Shown in pieces: positions 16,590 through 24,503 of a stretch of 28,344 nucleotides of DNA. A model generated the notes under the pieces. The model saw nothing but the letters and a program-made list of their open reading frames with translations, was not told the DNA's origin and ran no database searches. This DNA comes from Betaproteobacteria bacterium (GTDB lineage: Bacteria > Pseudomonadota > Gammaproteobacteria > Burkholderiales > Burkholderiaceae). A program made the translations under genes and the position numbers. How positions within the stretch are numbered: position 1 is the stretch's first letter; the number at the start of each line of letters is the position of its first letter. Location: contig RFXC01000024.1 in the NCBI GenBank assembly GCA_009921765.1, forward strand, positions 1-28,344, read 5' to 3'.

Positions 16590-16785
16590 ATCTGTTGGTG
16601 TGCTGCGACACTGTTGGAAAAAGCGTGTCGAATTTCACGACCACAACAGACGACGCTCTTGCGTCGCACAACGGATTTCCGTAGCATTCGAGTTGTTGGC
16701 TGCCTTCGCAGTCTCTCAGTGTCTCCTCCACCCTCCTCCAAAAGGTGGATTCAACCCGACCCCCTCAAAGGGTCGGGTTTTTTTT
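16590..16785 (+). ncRNA. Candidate small structured RNA ending at an orphan terminator
   Basis: An AT-rich patch with weak promoter-like boxes (TTTCGA 16557-16562, 16-bp spacer, TACTTA 16579-16584) is followed by about 195 nt rich in complementary segments. CTGCGA (16603-16608) pairs with TCGCAG (16706-16711). Inside are CTGTTG/CAACAG (16611-16616 with 16644-16649) enclosing GTCG/CGAC, a perfect hairpin CGACGC-TCTT-GCGTCG (about 16651-16666), and ACGG/CCGT (16671-16682). A TCCACC/GGTGGA hairpin and the terminator close it. No plus-strand gene precedes the terminator for about 850 nt. It does not match the consensus I know for 6S, tmRNA, RNase P or SRP RNA. The 5' end is a guess. Confidence 0.35.
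16753..16785 (+). terminator. Rho-independent terminator with no preceding plus-strand gene nearby
   Basis: A 10-bp stem AACCCGACCC / GGGTCGGGTT with a 7-nt loop is followed by eight Ts (16778-16785). The direction is clearly plus. The only upstream plus-strand gene is coq7, ending at 15907 with osmC (minus) between, so it probably ends a separate short transcript. Confidence 0.85.
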
Positions 16786-16904
16786 GCCCGTCGAAGTCCG
16801 CAGAGCAGTTCAGACTCGCCCGCGTCGCGCGGTCGAGATTGCCCGCGTGGGCGTTGTCGAAACAGCGCGCGGTCTGGCCCGTGGCGACACGCTTGGGCTT
16901 TGTT

Positions 16905-16934
16905 TTGACTTGCACCGGCGGGTCCTGATAGCAT
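16905..16934 (+). promoter_or_regulatory. Promoter for rplM-rpsI (TTGACT-18-TAGCAT)
   Basis: TTGACT (16905-16910) and TAGCAT (16929-16934) are separated by 18 bp, near the sigma-70 consensus. The predicted start near 16941 leaves a leader of roughly 155 nt before rplM. Confidence 0.65.
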
Positions 16935-16976
16935 AGAAGGCTTTCCGCGAGTTCCCTTCGCTTTGCGTTCAGGTTT

Positions 16977-17010
16977 GTTGTGCTCGGACCGAGAGTTGTG
17001 CTCGGACCGA
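16977..17010 (+). repeat. Tandem pair of a 16-bp repeat in the rplM leader
   Basis: GTTGTGCTCGGACCGA occurs identically at 16977-16992 and 16995-17010, with an 18-bp period. Each copy contains the small palindrome TCGG-A-CCGA. It lies in the untranslated leader of the ribosomal operon. Confidence 0.85.
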
Positions 17011-17094
17011 AACGCAGCCGCCGGTCGCTGGTTTCGGGTAGCAAACACCCAAGCGCGGATAAAAATCGCGGACAAACCCTGCCAGAGCAGACAT

Positions 17095-17523
17095 ATGAAG
17101 ACTTTTTCCGCCAAGCCGCACGAAGTAAAGCGCGACTGGTTTGTGATTGATGCCACCGACAAGGTGCTGGGTCGGCTGGCCGCCGAAATCGCTCGCCGTC
17201 TTCGGGGCAAGCACAAACCCGAATTCACCCCGCATGTTGATACCGGTGATTTTATTGTGGTCGTGAATGCGGCTCATATCCGCGTCACAGGCAACAAGGC
17301 CGAGGGCAAGCGCTACTTCCGCCACAGCGGTTACCCCGGCGGCATCAGCGAGACCTCGTTCGGCAAAATGCAAAGCCGGTTCCCCGGGCGTGCGCTCGAG
17401 AAAGCGGTCAAGGGCATGCTGCCCAAAGGCCCGCTCGGCTACGCCATGATCAAAAAAATGAAGGTCTACGCGGAGGGCACCCATCCGCATACGGCCCAGC
17501 AACCGAAGGCCCTGGAGATCTGA
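17095..17523 (+). CDS. rplM: 50S ribosomal protein L13
   Basis: This is a 142-residue protein, exactly the length of E. coli L13, one of the first proteins bound to 23S rRNA in large-subunit assembly. The sequence is typical throughout: [58 protein letters not shown], the basic [11 protein letters not shown] segment, [33 protein letters not shown] and AQQPKALEI. It begins at the ATG in ACATATG; the Shine-Dalgarno is weak. It is followed after 2 nt by rpsI, the near-universal pairing. In E. coli L13 represses its own operon through the leader, so the long leader with a duplicated element here could serve the same purpose (inference). Confidence 0.98.
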   Translation: MKTFSAKPHEVKRDWFVIDATDKVLGRLAAEIARRLRGKHKPEFTPHVDTGDFIVVVNAAHIRVTGNKAEGKRYFRHSGYPGGISETSFGKMQSRFPGRALEKAVKGMLPKGPLGYAMIKKMKVYAEGTHPHTAQQPKALEI

Positions 17524-17525
17524 CC

Positions 17526-17918
17526 ATGATTGGTGATTACTACTACGGCACTGGGCGTCGCAAAACCTCCGTTGCGCGTGTGTTCCTCAAGCGGGGCACC
17601 GGTAAGGTGGTGGTCAATGGGCGCCCGCTCGACCAATATTTCGCTCGCGAAACCGGCCGCATGGTGGCCCGGCAGGCGCTTGAACTCACCAACAATCTCG
17701 GCGTGTTTGACGTCAAGATCAATGTTCATGGTGGTGGCGAAACCGGGCAGGCTGGGGCGGTCCGTCACGGCATCACCCGTGCTCTGATCGACTACGATGC
17801 AACGCTCAAGCCCGCGCTGTCGGCGGCCGGCTTGGTCACGCGTGATGCGCGAGAGGTCGAGCGCAAGAAGGTCGGTCTGCACAAAGCGCGGCGTCGGAAG
17901 CAGTTCTCGAAGCGTTGA
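17526..17918 (+). CDS. rpsI: 30S ribosomal protein S9
   Basis: This is a 130-residue S9 protein of standard length. It opens [39 protein letters not shown], contains [23 protein letters not shown], and ends with the basic tail [17 protein letters not shown]. The C-terminal SKR reaches the P-site tRNA in the small subunit. It starts 2 nt after rplM and is closed by a strong terminator about 45 nt after its stop, so rplM-rpsI forms a self-contained operon. Confidence 0.98.
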   Translation: MIGDYYYGTGRRKTSVARVFLKRGTGKVVVNGRPLDQYFARETGRMVARQALELTNNLGVFDVKINVHGGGETGQAGAVRHGITRALIDYDATLKPALSAAGLVTRDAREVERKKVGLHKARRRKQFSKR

Positions 17919-17964
17919 TTGCGGCTGGGGCGCCTCGCGCCCCTCGCTCAACCTGCCGTACAAG

Positions 17965-17988
17965 GCCGCCTGCTGGGCGGCTTTTTTT
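17965..17988 (+). terminator. Rho-independent terminator after rpsI
   Basis: GCCGCC (17965-17970) pairs with GGCGGC (17976-17981) around a 5-nt loop, followed by seven Ts. It ends the rplM-rpsI transcript and separates it from argC. Confidence 0.9.
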
Positions 17989-18048
17989 CGCGTATCGCAC
18001 CATTTGGAGCCCATTGGCTGTGCCACCTGAATCCCGGGAGAGTTGAAT

Positions 18049-19104
18049 ATGATCAAGGTTGGTATCGTTGGCGGCACTGGCTACACCGGGGTGGAACTGC
18101 TCCGACTGCTGGCCCAACACCCCCAGGTGGCGCTGCACGCCATTACCTCCCGGAAAGAAGACGGCATGCCGGTGGCCGACATGTTTCCGTCGCTGCGGGG
18201 CAGGGTATCCCTTGCATTCAGCGAGCCGGCGAAGGCGCCGCTTACCGGTTGCGACGTGGTGTTCTTTGCGACGCCGCATGGCGTGGCCATGGCTCAGGCG
18301 CCCGAGCTGCTCGCAGCGGGTGTGCGGGTGATTGATATCGCCGCTGATTTTCGGCTGAAGGACACAGCCGAGTTCGAGCGCTGGTACAAGATGCCGCACA
18401 GCTGCCCCGACATTCTCGCCGAGTCGGTCTATGGCCTGCCCGAGGTGAACCGCGAGGCCATCCGCAAGGCGCGAGTCGTTGGCATGCCGGGGTGTTATCC
18501 CACATCGGTTCAACTGGGGCTGCTGCCAGTGCTGGCGGCTGCAAAGTCGACCGGGACACCGCTCATCGAACCCACCGGCATCATCGCGGACTGTAAATCG
18601 GGGGTGTCGGGTGCAGGGCGTAAGGCCGAGGTGCATACACTTCTTGCCGAGGCTTCAGACAATTTCAAGGCCTACGGGGTGAGTGGTCATCGCCATTGGC
18701 CTGAAATCCGGCAGGGCCTGTCAGCCATTGCAGGGCAACCGGTCAACCTCGTGTTCACGCCGCATCTGGTGCCGATGATCCGGGGCATTCACTCAACCCT
18801 CTACGCGCGACTCACGCCGGCCGGCCGCGCAGCGGATCTGCAGGCGCTCTACGAGGCGCACTTTGCCGGGGAGCCGTTCGTGGATGTGATGCCTGCAGGG
18901 TCTACGCCCGACACGCGCTCCGTCCGAGCATCGAACATGGCCCGTATCGCGGTGCATCGCCCGCCTGAGAGTGACCTGCTGATGGTGCTTGTGGTGGAGG
19001 ATAATCTCGTGAAGGGTGCCTCCGGCCAGGCGGTGCAGGTCATGAACCTGATGTTTGGCCTCCCCGAAGAAATGGGATTGACGCAGATTCCTGTGCTGCC
19101 CTGA
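18049..19104 (+). CDS. argC: N-acetyl-gamma-glutamyl-phosphate reductase
   Basis: This is a 351-residue NADPH-dependent enzyme for the third step of arginine synthesis, reducing N-acetylglutamyl phosphate to the semialdehyde. The Rossmann motif [16 protein letters not shown] opens the protein. The catalytic cysteine is Cys149 in [17 protein letters not shown], and [11 protein letters not shown] supplies the conserved histidine region. The C-terminal [20 protein letters not shown] and [17 protein letters not shown] are standard. GGGAG lies 8 nt before the ATG. It is separated from rpsI by a terminator and from erpA by 35 nt. No other arginine gene is nearby, which is normal for argC in many beta-proteobacteria. 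Confidence 0.97.
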   Translation: MIKVGIVGGTGYTGVELLRLLAQHPQVALHAITSRKEDGMPVADMFPSLRGRVSLAFSEPAKAPLTGCDVVFFATPHGVAMAQAPELLAAGVRVIDIAADFRLKDTAEFERWYKMPHSCPDILAESVYGLPEVNREAIRKARVVGMPGCYPTSVQLGLLPVLAAAKSTGTPLIEPTGIIADCKSGVSGAGRKAEVHTLLAEASDNFKAYGVSGHRHWPEIRQGLSAIAGQPVNLVFTPHLVPMIRGIHSTLYARLTPAGRAADLQALYEAHFAGEPFVDVMPAGSTPDTRSVRASNMARIAVHRPPESDLLMVLVVEDNLVKGASGQAVQVMNLMFGLPEEMGLTQIPVLP

Positions 19105-19110
19105 GCTACA

Positions 19111-19128
19111 CTTGACCACTGTGTCAAG
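19111..19128. promoter_or_regulatory. Palindrome just upstream of erpA
   Basis: CTTGAC-CACTGT-GTCAAG is a perfect 6-bp inverted repeat with a 6-bp centre, between argC and erpA and partly overlapping the erpA ribosome-binding site. It might be an operator or a leader hairpin that masks translation start. It does not match the IscR sites I know. Confidence 0.35.
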
Positions 19129-19139
19129 GGAGAAAAACC

Positions 19140-19490
19140 ATGAACGCCATTGCCGAAATGCCAGCGCCGCTCGTCTTCACCGAAAGCGCGGCCAGCAAGG
19201 TCAAGCAGCTCATCGACGAAGAGGGTAATCCGTCCCTCAAGCTCCGCGTGTTCGTCCAGGGCGGCGGCTGCTCGGGCTTTCAGTATGGTTTCACGTTTGA
19301 CGAAGAAACCAACGACGACGACACCGTGATGGAAAAAAACGGTGTGCAGCTCCTGATCGACGCCATGAGCTATCAGTATCTGGTCGGCGCTGAAATCGAC
19401 TATAAAGACGATCTCGAGGGCTCGCAGTTCGTCATCAAGAACCCGAATGCCACCACCACTTGCGGGTGCGGTTCGTCGTTCTCGGTTTAA
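19140..19490 (+). CDS. erpA: Iron-sulfur cluster insertion protein
   Basis: This is a 116-residue A-type Fe-S carrier that delivers clusters to apo-enzymes. The three cluster-binding cysteines are in place: Cys44 ([13 protein letters not shown]), Cys108 and Cys110 ([12 protein letters not shown]). The N-terminal extension [21 protein letters not shown] and the acidic [11 protein letters not shown] fit ErpA better than IscA. AAGGGAG precedes the ATG. It may be read through from argC or from its own promoter. A hairpin without a T-tract lies between it and the converging anmK. Confidence 0.93.
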   Translation: MNAIAEMPAPLVFTESAASKVKQLIDEEGNPSLKLRVFVQGGGCSGFQYGFTFDEETNDDDTVMEKNGVQLLIDAMSYQYLVGAEIDYKDDLEGSQFVIKNPNATTTCGCGSSFSV

Positions 19491-19493
19491 TCA

Positions 19494-19520
19494 GGGCCGA
19501 ATCAGGCTCTGAGCCGGCCC
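19494..19520. terminator. GC-rich hairpin at the erpA/anmK convergence (weak terminator candidate)
   Basis: GGGCC (19494-19498) pairs with GGCCC (19516-19520) and encloses GGCTC-T-GAGCC. It overlaps the end of the broken anmK. No T-tract follows on either strand, so efficient intrinsic termination is doubtful. Confidence 0.3.
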
Positions 19521-20610
19521 CACGGGTCGGCCACCGACCCCAGCACCCGGCTGCCCAGTGCGCCGGTAACGGCGGGTAGATTCCCCGGGAGGAGATCCAC
19601 CCGCCGTGCGGCCAGCCAGGCAAACGCTGCGGCTTCCACAGCCATCGGGTCAATCCCCGCTGTTTTGGTGCTCACCACGCTGCATTTGGGTAGCCTTTGG
19701 GTGGTCAGCGCGGTGATTCGCCGGATCAGATCGGCGTTGTAGACCCCGCCGCCGCACAGAAACACCTGCGCCGGGGCGGCTTGCGCGCACGCCAATGCAA
19801 TCGTGGTGGCGGTCAGCTCAGAGAGCGTAGCCTGCACGTCGCGAGGCGACAGCGGTTGGCCGCCATGGGCCACCGCGTGTGCTCGCAGGTGGCGGTCTAC
19901 CCATTCAAGATTGAAGTCGTCGCGGCCGGTGCTTTTGGGCGGTGGTCCCATGCACCGCTCGAATCGAAACGTGCACCGTGGTGTCGTTCATGCCATTGGT
20001 CGAGCAGTGTGTTGCCCGGGCCCGTGTCATGACCAAGAACCTGCGAGGTGCCGTCGGGGATGGCAGCCGGCAGCACGCTGATGTTGGCAATGCCGCCAAT
20101 GTTCACGACGGCACGGCATTCGGCTTTATCGGCGAAGACATGGGCGTGAAAAGCGGGGACCAGGGGCGCGCCCTGTCCGCCTGCCGCGATGTCTGCGGGG
20201 CGCAGGTCATGGACCACCGGAATGCCGGTGGTTTCAGCAAGCTGCGCGGCATTCAGCAACTGAAGCGTAAAGCCTTCGCCGGGGCGGTGGCGAACCGTCT
20301 GTCCGTGGGCGCCGATTGCGGTGATGTCGCGGGCCGTGAAGCCCGCGCGATCGATGGCTCGCTGCGCGCCCTCGGCATAAAGGTGAGCAAGTTCGAGTGC
20401 CACCCTGGCGGCAAGCTCGAGTTCGCCCTCGGACGGGGCCTGCAACGTCTGAATAGACTGCCGAAGCGCATCCGAAAAGGGTACAGAAACGCACGACAGC
20501 GTCTCGAGTCGTTGGGCTGAGGCGTGAAGCCTCACGAGCACGGCATCGACGGCATCGACGCTGGTGCCCGACATCAGGCCGACGAACAGCCGAGTATCCG
20601 GAACAGGCAT
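19502..20610 (-). pseudogene. anmK: Anhydro-N-acetylmuramic acid kinase, broken by an internal deletion and frameshift
   Basis: AnmK phosphorylates anhMurNAc from recycled peptidoglycan. The N-terminal frame (ATG 20610) has FVGLMSGTSVDAVDAVLV, GAHGQTVRHRPGEGFTLQL, GQGAPLVPAFHAHVF, VVNIGGIANISV and GHDTGPGNTLLDQWHERHHGARFDSSGAW. The C-terminal frame picks up at PPPKSTGRDDFNLEWVDRHL and continues through VQATLSELTATTIALA, VFLCGGGVYNADLI and NLPAVTGALGSRVLG to the stop at 19502. In E. coli AnmK 22 residues separate the W and P-x-PKSTG segments; here both frames read the same bases near 19945-19950. This implies a lost stretch of about 64 nt and a frame change. No Shine-Dalgarno is visible before the ATG, where a tandem repeat lies instead. 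It is probably non-functional. Confidence 0.82.
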
Positions 20611-20625
20611 GCGGGGACGGACGGG

Positions 20626-20681
20626 CGGGAACAGAAACGCGGGAACTGAGATGCGGAAACCGAGACGCTGGAACCGAGATG
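20626..20681. repeat. 14-bp tandem repeat, four imperfect copies, between the M23 gene and anmK
   Basis: Four consecutive 14-mers occupy 20626-20639, 20640-20653, 20654-20667 and 20668-20681, each resembling CGGGAACTGAGATG with a few changes. The array sits in the 99-bp spacer, ending 15 nt from the anmK start codon. It is a candidate variable-number repeat. Confidence 0.8.
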
Positions 20682-20687
20682 CGAAGC

Positions 20688-20705
20688 CGGGGCCGCAGAG
20701 CCCCG
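20688..20705 (-). terminator. Hairpin after the M23 peptidase gene (weak terminator candidate)
   Basis: CGGGGC (20688-20693) pairs with GCCCCG (20700-20705) around CGCAGA, directly after the M23 stop on the minus strand. No T-tract follows, so its role in termination is uncertain. Confidence 0.3.
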
Positions 20706-20709
20706 AGGG

Positions 20710-22503
20710 CTACTCGAACTTGGCCTGAGCGGTGGTGCTGGCCGAACCGATCTGGGCCATGTGCTCGCGATAGGTGTCGGCGAGCGGGGTGAACCGCAGA
20801 CGTTCGCTCATGGAGAGCTTGCGGCCCTCGGGCAACACAGCGCGCATGGGATCGACATGACGGCCACCCACGCGGAACTCATAGTGCAGGTGCGGGCCGG
20901 TGGTCCAGCCTGTCATGCCCACAGTGCCGATAACCTGGCCCTGGGTAATGCGCGCGCCCTTGGTGACTCCGTCGCCAAAGGCGTTGAGGTGCGCGTAGAG
21001 CGTGGTGATTTTGCCCGGATGCGACACAATGACCGTACGCCCGTAACCACCGTTGTAGCCAGCGAAATCGACGACACCATCGGCGACGCTTCGGACCCGT
21101 GTGCCCACCGGTGCGGCGAAGTCGGTGCCTGTGTGGGCGCGAACATCTTGGAACAGGGGGTGAAGACGCGCACCGCTGAAGCCTGAGGTGATTCGCGTGT
21201 ACTGAATGGGTTCGCGCAGGAAGGACCGGACAAGGCTTTGCCCTGCGAAGTTGTAGTAGGCGCCCCGACCGTCGTCGTGCTCGAACCAGACTGCCTCGTG
21301 TCGAATGTTGCCGCTTTCGATCTCGATGGCCAGCACCCGACCCGGTACAGGCAGATCGAGGCTGTCAGCCTCGCGGAGGGTCTCGTAGACCACGCGAAGC
21401 CGCGCACCACGGCGCAGGTCTTTGCGCAGATCGATGCTGTTGCTGAGAATATCGGCCGCCCGCGTGGCCACGGAATCGGGAATGCCCGCCGCGTCGGTGG
21501 CGGCAAAGAGCGTGCTGTGGATTTCGGCGGCCCGGGCTTCGATGCCGCGATCGACTGCAACAGCCTGCTCGGTGGCGACGAGGCGGCCGCCCTCGCGGAC
21601 AATGGTCACCCGCATGGGCGGACGACCGTCGATTTCGATGTTGCCGTGCCGGTACTGGAGGCGGTGCACCACACCGACATCGTCGATTTCAGCGGTGACA
21701 GTGCGGCCGGGCTGAAGCTGCAGCAGGCGCTTGCCTACGCGGTCTGAGCCGATGAATTTGATGAGCTCGGGGTCATTCGCACCCAACCGTGACAGCAGGC
21801 TGGAGGCGGTTTCACCGCGGTTGACCACTTCCGACTGGCTGACCCGGGGCAGAGGAAGCGCCGGGTCATCGGCCAATGCGGACGGCGCTGCCAGTGCAAC
21901 CTGTTCGACGACCATCCGGATGGATGGCGGCGGGAGGTCAGTGGCCGGTGCAATGGCCACAGCGGTGACGGCACCCAACCCCAGAACCGTGCCCATGGCG
22001 AGCGCAAAGCGGCGCAACGTGAGGCGGGGCAAGGTCGGGATGTCGTCGTCGGCGTCGTCGTCGGGCTGGCCCGCAGAGAGCGTGAGACCGGACGAACCGG
22101 AGCCACTGAAGTGAACTTGCTGCTGGGCTGCGGCGATGTCGAGTGCAGAGAGGACCGCTTCGGAGGTGATCGTGGCTTCGATCGCGACCTCGGCGGGGCC
22201 GAGCGTGATCGAGAAGTCGGAGACGAAGACCCCATCCGGGTCGGCCGCCAGAATCGTGTCGTGAACCTGTGACAGGGCGTCGGCGGGATCGGGCAAAGAC
22301 AGAGCGAGGTCGTCGGCCATGGTGGCGACGCCAGCCAGGCAGAGGCACTCCGCGTGGAAGAGCTCGGCAGCGAGCTCACCCTGGGCTCCGCAGGCCGCCA
22401 GCGCCGATTCAAGCGCATCGGATATGTCGCCCCATGACGATACTGCGTGCGGCCCGGAGGACGGCACAGCCGAAGCGTCAGCGGAAATCGGCGCAATCGA
22501 CAT
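20710..22503 (-). CDS. M23-family peptidoglycan endopeptidase with long N-terminal extension
   Basis: This is a 597-residue cell-wall hydrolase. The C-terminal LytM/M23 domain is complete: HTGTDFAAPVGTRVRSVADGVVDFAGYNGGYG (HxxxD zinc site), VIVSHPGKITTLYAHL and GPHLHYEFRVGG (HxH). Before it lies an OapA/LysM-like and elongated region (VVNRGETASSLLSRLGANDPELIKFI, DLRRGARLRVVYETL) as in MepM/YebA-type enzymes. One membrane segment at about residues 165-186 (RRFALAMGTVLGLGAVTAVAIAP) anchors it with the catalytic part in the periplasm. Relatives I recall start shortly before this segment. Here about 160 further residues are open with coding-like codon use and an acidic DDDADDD stretch. TTG codons near the membrane segment are alternative starts but lack a ribosome-binding site. 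It is upstream of anmK and divergent from tyrS. Confidence 0.85.
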   Translation of the reverse strand: MSIAPISADASAVPSSGPHAVSSWGDISDALESALAACGAQGELAAELFHAECLCLAGVATMADDLALSLPDPADALSQVHDTILAADPDGVFVSDFSITLGPAEVAIEATITSEAVLSALDIAAAQQQVHFSGSGSSGLTLSAGQPDDDADDDIPTLPRLTLRRFALAMGTVLGLGAVTAVAIAPATDLPPPSIRMVVEQVALAAPSALADDPALPLPRVSQSEVVNRGETASSLLSRLGANDPELIKFIGSDRVGKRLLQLQPGRTVTAEIDDVGVVHRLQYRHGNIEIDGRPPMRVTIVREGGRLVATEQAVAVDRGIEARAAEIHSTLFAATDAAGIPDSVATRAADILSNSIDLRKDLRRGARLRVVYETLREADSLDLPVPGRVLAIEIESGNIRHEAVWFEHDDGRGAYYNFAGQSLVRSFLREPIQYTRITSGFSGARLHPLFQDVRAHTGTDFAAPVGTRVRSVADGVVDFAGYNGGYGRTVIVSHPGKITTLYAHLNAFGDGVTKGARITQGQVIGTVGMTGWTTGPHLHYEFRVGGRHVDPMRAVLPEGRKLSMSERLRFTPLADTYREHMAQIGSASTTAQAKFE

Positions 22504-22733
22504 GGAAGACTTTGTGGAACCAGAGCACTGCGGTTGGCGGAACGTTTGCACGCCCTTCCCTGTAGGGCGGGACTCGGCGGATGCGAACACTCGGATAAAC
22601 TTGCGGGCTGTCGACGCAATTCGCGGGGAAAAAGCTCCCGGCGGATTGCCCGTTCGACAAACCGGAGCGCGGAGTCTACCGGAAAACTCTGGTTTTCGTG
22701 AAATTCTCACCTGATCATCGTTCCAGGACTCTC

Positions 22734-24002
22734 ATGAATCGATCTGAAGGCGCGACGAGGCCCGCAGCCGACGCCCCCGCCGAGCCCGGAGTTGTCAGCG
22801 ACCGCGTCCGCGAGGCGCTGGCGGTTTCGCTTCGCGGTTGCGAGGAACTGCTGGTCGCAAGCGAGTGGCGGGCCAAGCTCGCCAAAAGCGAGTCAAGCGG
22901 CCAGCCGCTGCGGATCAAGCTGGGTCTTGACCCCACGGCGCCCGATCTTCATCTGGGCCATACGGTGGTGCTGAACAAGATGAGGCAGCTTCAGGATCTT
23001 GGGCATACCGTCATTTTTCTGATCGGTGACTTCACCGCCATGATCGGTGACCCGTCTGGCCGCAACAGCACGCGTCCGCCGCTGACCCGCGAACAGATCG
23101 AGGACAACGCCCGCACCTATTTCAATCAGGCGAGCCTGGTGCTGGATCGCGAGCGGACCGAGATCCGCTACAACTCCGAGTGGTGTGATCCGCTGGGCGC
23201 GCGCGGCATGATCCAGCTTGCCTCGCGTTACACCGTCGCCCGCATGATGGAACGCGACGATTTTTCGCGCCGGTTCAAGGGCGGGGTGCCCATTTCGGTG
23301 CACGAATTTTTGTATCCGCTCATGCAGGGCTATGACTCGGTGGCGTTGCGCGCCGATATCGAGCTTGGTGGCACCGACCAGAAATTCAACCTGCTGGTGG
23401 GGCGCGAGTTGCAGCGCGAAATGGGACAGGAGCCGCAGTGCATTCTCACCATGCCGCTCCTCGAGGGGCTGGATGGCGTCGACAAGATGTCGAAATCCAA
23501 GGGCAACTATGTAGGCATCAGTGAGCAACCGGGCGAGATGTTCGGCAAGCTCATGTCGATTTCGGACGAGCTGATGTGGCGGTATTTCGAACTGCTGTCG
23601 TTTCGCAGCCTGGACGAGATCGCCCGCCTGAAGGCTGAATGCGCCGCGGGCCGCAACCCCCGCGACGCCAAGGTGATGCTGGGCCAGGAAATCGTCACCC
23701 GCTTCCATTCGGCTTCGGCGGCCGAACAGGCGCTGGCGGACTTTGAGGCGCGGTTCCGTGCGGGGGCCATTCCCGACGATATCGCCGAGGTGTCGCTTGG
23801 CGGGGCGCCGCTCGCCATCTCGGCGCTTCTGAAGCAGGCTGGTCTGGTGGGCTCGAGTTCGGAGGCCATTCGCAATATCGAACAGGGCGGCGTGAAGGTC
23901 GACGGCGAACGCATCGAGGATCGGGCGCTGAAGCTCCCCGCGGGCACCTATGTTGTCCAGGTGGGCAAGCGGCGCTTTGCCCGCGTCACCCTGGGCGCCT
24001 GA
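22734..24002 (+). CDS. tyrS: Tyrosyl-tRNA synthetase
   Basis: This is a 422-residue class I aminoacyl-tRNA synthetase. The HIGH motif is HLGH at residues 73-76 ([16 protein letters not shown]) and KMSKS is at 251-255 ([12 protein letters not shown]). The tyrosine-binding [26 protein letters not shown] and [15 protein letters not shown] are standard for the TyrS group found in proteobacteria. The last 65 or so residues form an S4-like RNA-binding domain ([30 protein letters not shown]). AGGA lies shortly before the chosen ATG. It heads a likely five-gene operon tyrS-dtd-phosphatase-glyA-nrdR with gaps of 39, -4, 25 and 24 nt. Confidence 0.97.
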   Translation: MNRSEGATRPAADAPAEPGVVSDRVREALAVSLRGCEELLVASEWRAKLAKSESSGQPLRIKLGLDPTAPDLHLGHTVVLNKMRQLQDLGHTVIFLIGDFTAMIGDPSGRNSTRPPLTREQIEDNARTYFNQASLVLDRERTEIRYNSEWCDPLGARGMIQLASRYTVARMMERDDFSRRFKGGVPISVHEFLYPLMQGYDSVALRADIELGGTDQKFNLLVGRELQREMGQEPQCILTMPLLEGLDGVDKMSKSKGNYVGISEQPGEMFGKLMSISDELMWRYFELLSFRSLDEIARLKAECAAGRNPRDAKVMLGQEIVTRFHSASAAEQALADFEARFRAGAIPDDIAEVSLGGAPLAISALLKQAGLVGSSSEAIRNIEQGGVKVDGERIEDRALKLPAGTYVVQVGKRRFARVTLGA

Positions 24003-24041
24003 GCGGCATATCCCGCCAGGCGATGTCGCGAAAGGACAGCC

Positions 24042-24503
24042 TTGCTCGCATTGGTGCAACGCGTTTCCGAGGCCGCTGTCCGGGTCGACGGCCGGATCAC
24101 GGGCGAGATCGGAACCGGGCTACTGGTGCTCTTTTGTGCCGAACGGGGCGATGACGACAGCTTTTGTGAGCGCCTGCTCGCCCGACTTCTGAAATTGCGC
24201 TGCTTTTCCGATGATGCGGGGCGGATGAACCGGAGCGTGGTGGATGTGTCCGGGGGGCTTCTGATCGTTCCCCAATTCACGCTCGCCGCCGACACGCGCT
24301 CGGGCACCCGTCCGAGCTTTACCGGTGCCGCGCCGCCCGATGAGGGGCGACGGCTTTATGACCAGTTCGTGACCCTTGCCCGTCAGGCGCATACGCCCGT
24401 GGGCACGGGCGTGTTTGGCGCCGACATGAAAGTATCCCTAATTAACGACGGGCCGGTCACCCTGTGGCTTCGGCAGGGGCCGAAGGCGGAGCTTCCGACA
24501 TGA
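24042..24503 (+). CDS. dtd: D-aminoacyl-tRNA deacylase
   Basis: This is a 153-residue enzyme that hydrolyses D-amino acids (notably D-Tyr) from mischarged tRNA, fitting its place after tyrS. The start is TTG 24042, with AAAGGA 5 nt before it; this gives the canonical [17 protein letters not shown]. The chirality-selecting Gly-Pro motif is intact in [12 protein letters not shown] near the C-terminus. The second motif, normally SQFTL, reads [17 protein letters not shown] here, so the serine is replaced by proline. Since the Gly-cisPro motif does the discrimination, the enzyme is probably still active, but this change is unusual to me. Its last bases overlap the next gene (ATGA). Confidence 0.93.
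   Translation: MLALVQRVSEAAVRVDGRITGEIGTGLLVLFCAERGDDDSFCERLLARLLKLRCFSDDAGRMNRSVVDVSGGLLIVPQFTLAADTRSGTRPSFTGAAPPDEGRRLYDQFVTLARQAHTPVGTGVFGADMKVSLINDGPVTLWLRQGPKAELPT

Larger units (their letters stand above)
16362..17094. other. Long gap between osmC and rplM: RNA candidate, terminator, rplM promoter and leader
   Basis: No protein-coding frame here resembles a gene. The left third (16362-16550) shows nothing I can name. The centre holds an AT-rich patch, a run of hairpins and an orphan plus-strand terminator. The right third holds a good promoter and a leader with a duplicated 16-mer before rplM. Each item is listed separately. Confidence 0.7.

Noticed and set aside
16590..16785. Assignment of the RNA candidate as 6S RNA
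   Set aside because: The size is near 6S, but I could not pair the two ends into the long closing stem or find the expected central bubble. Left as unassigned.
16352..16928. Short plus-strand open frames in the osmC-rplM gap
   Set aside because: They overlap one another in different frames, cross the terminator, and show no codon bias or family resemblance.
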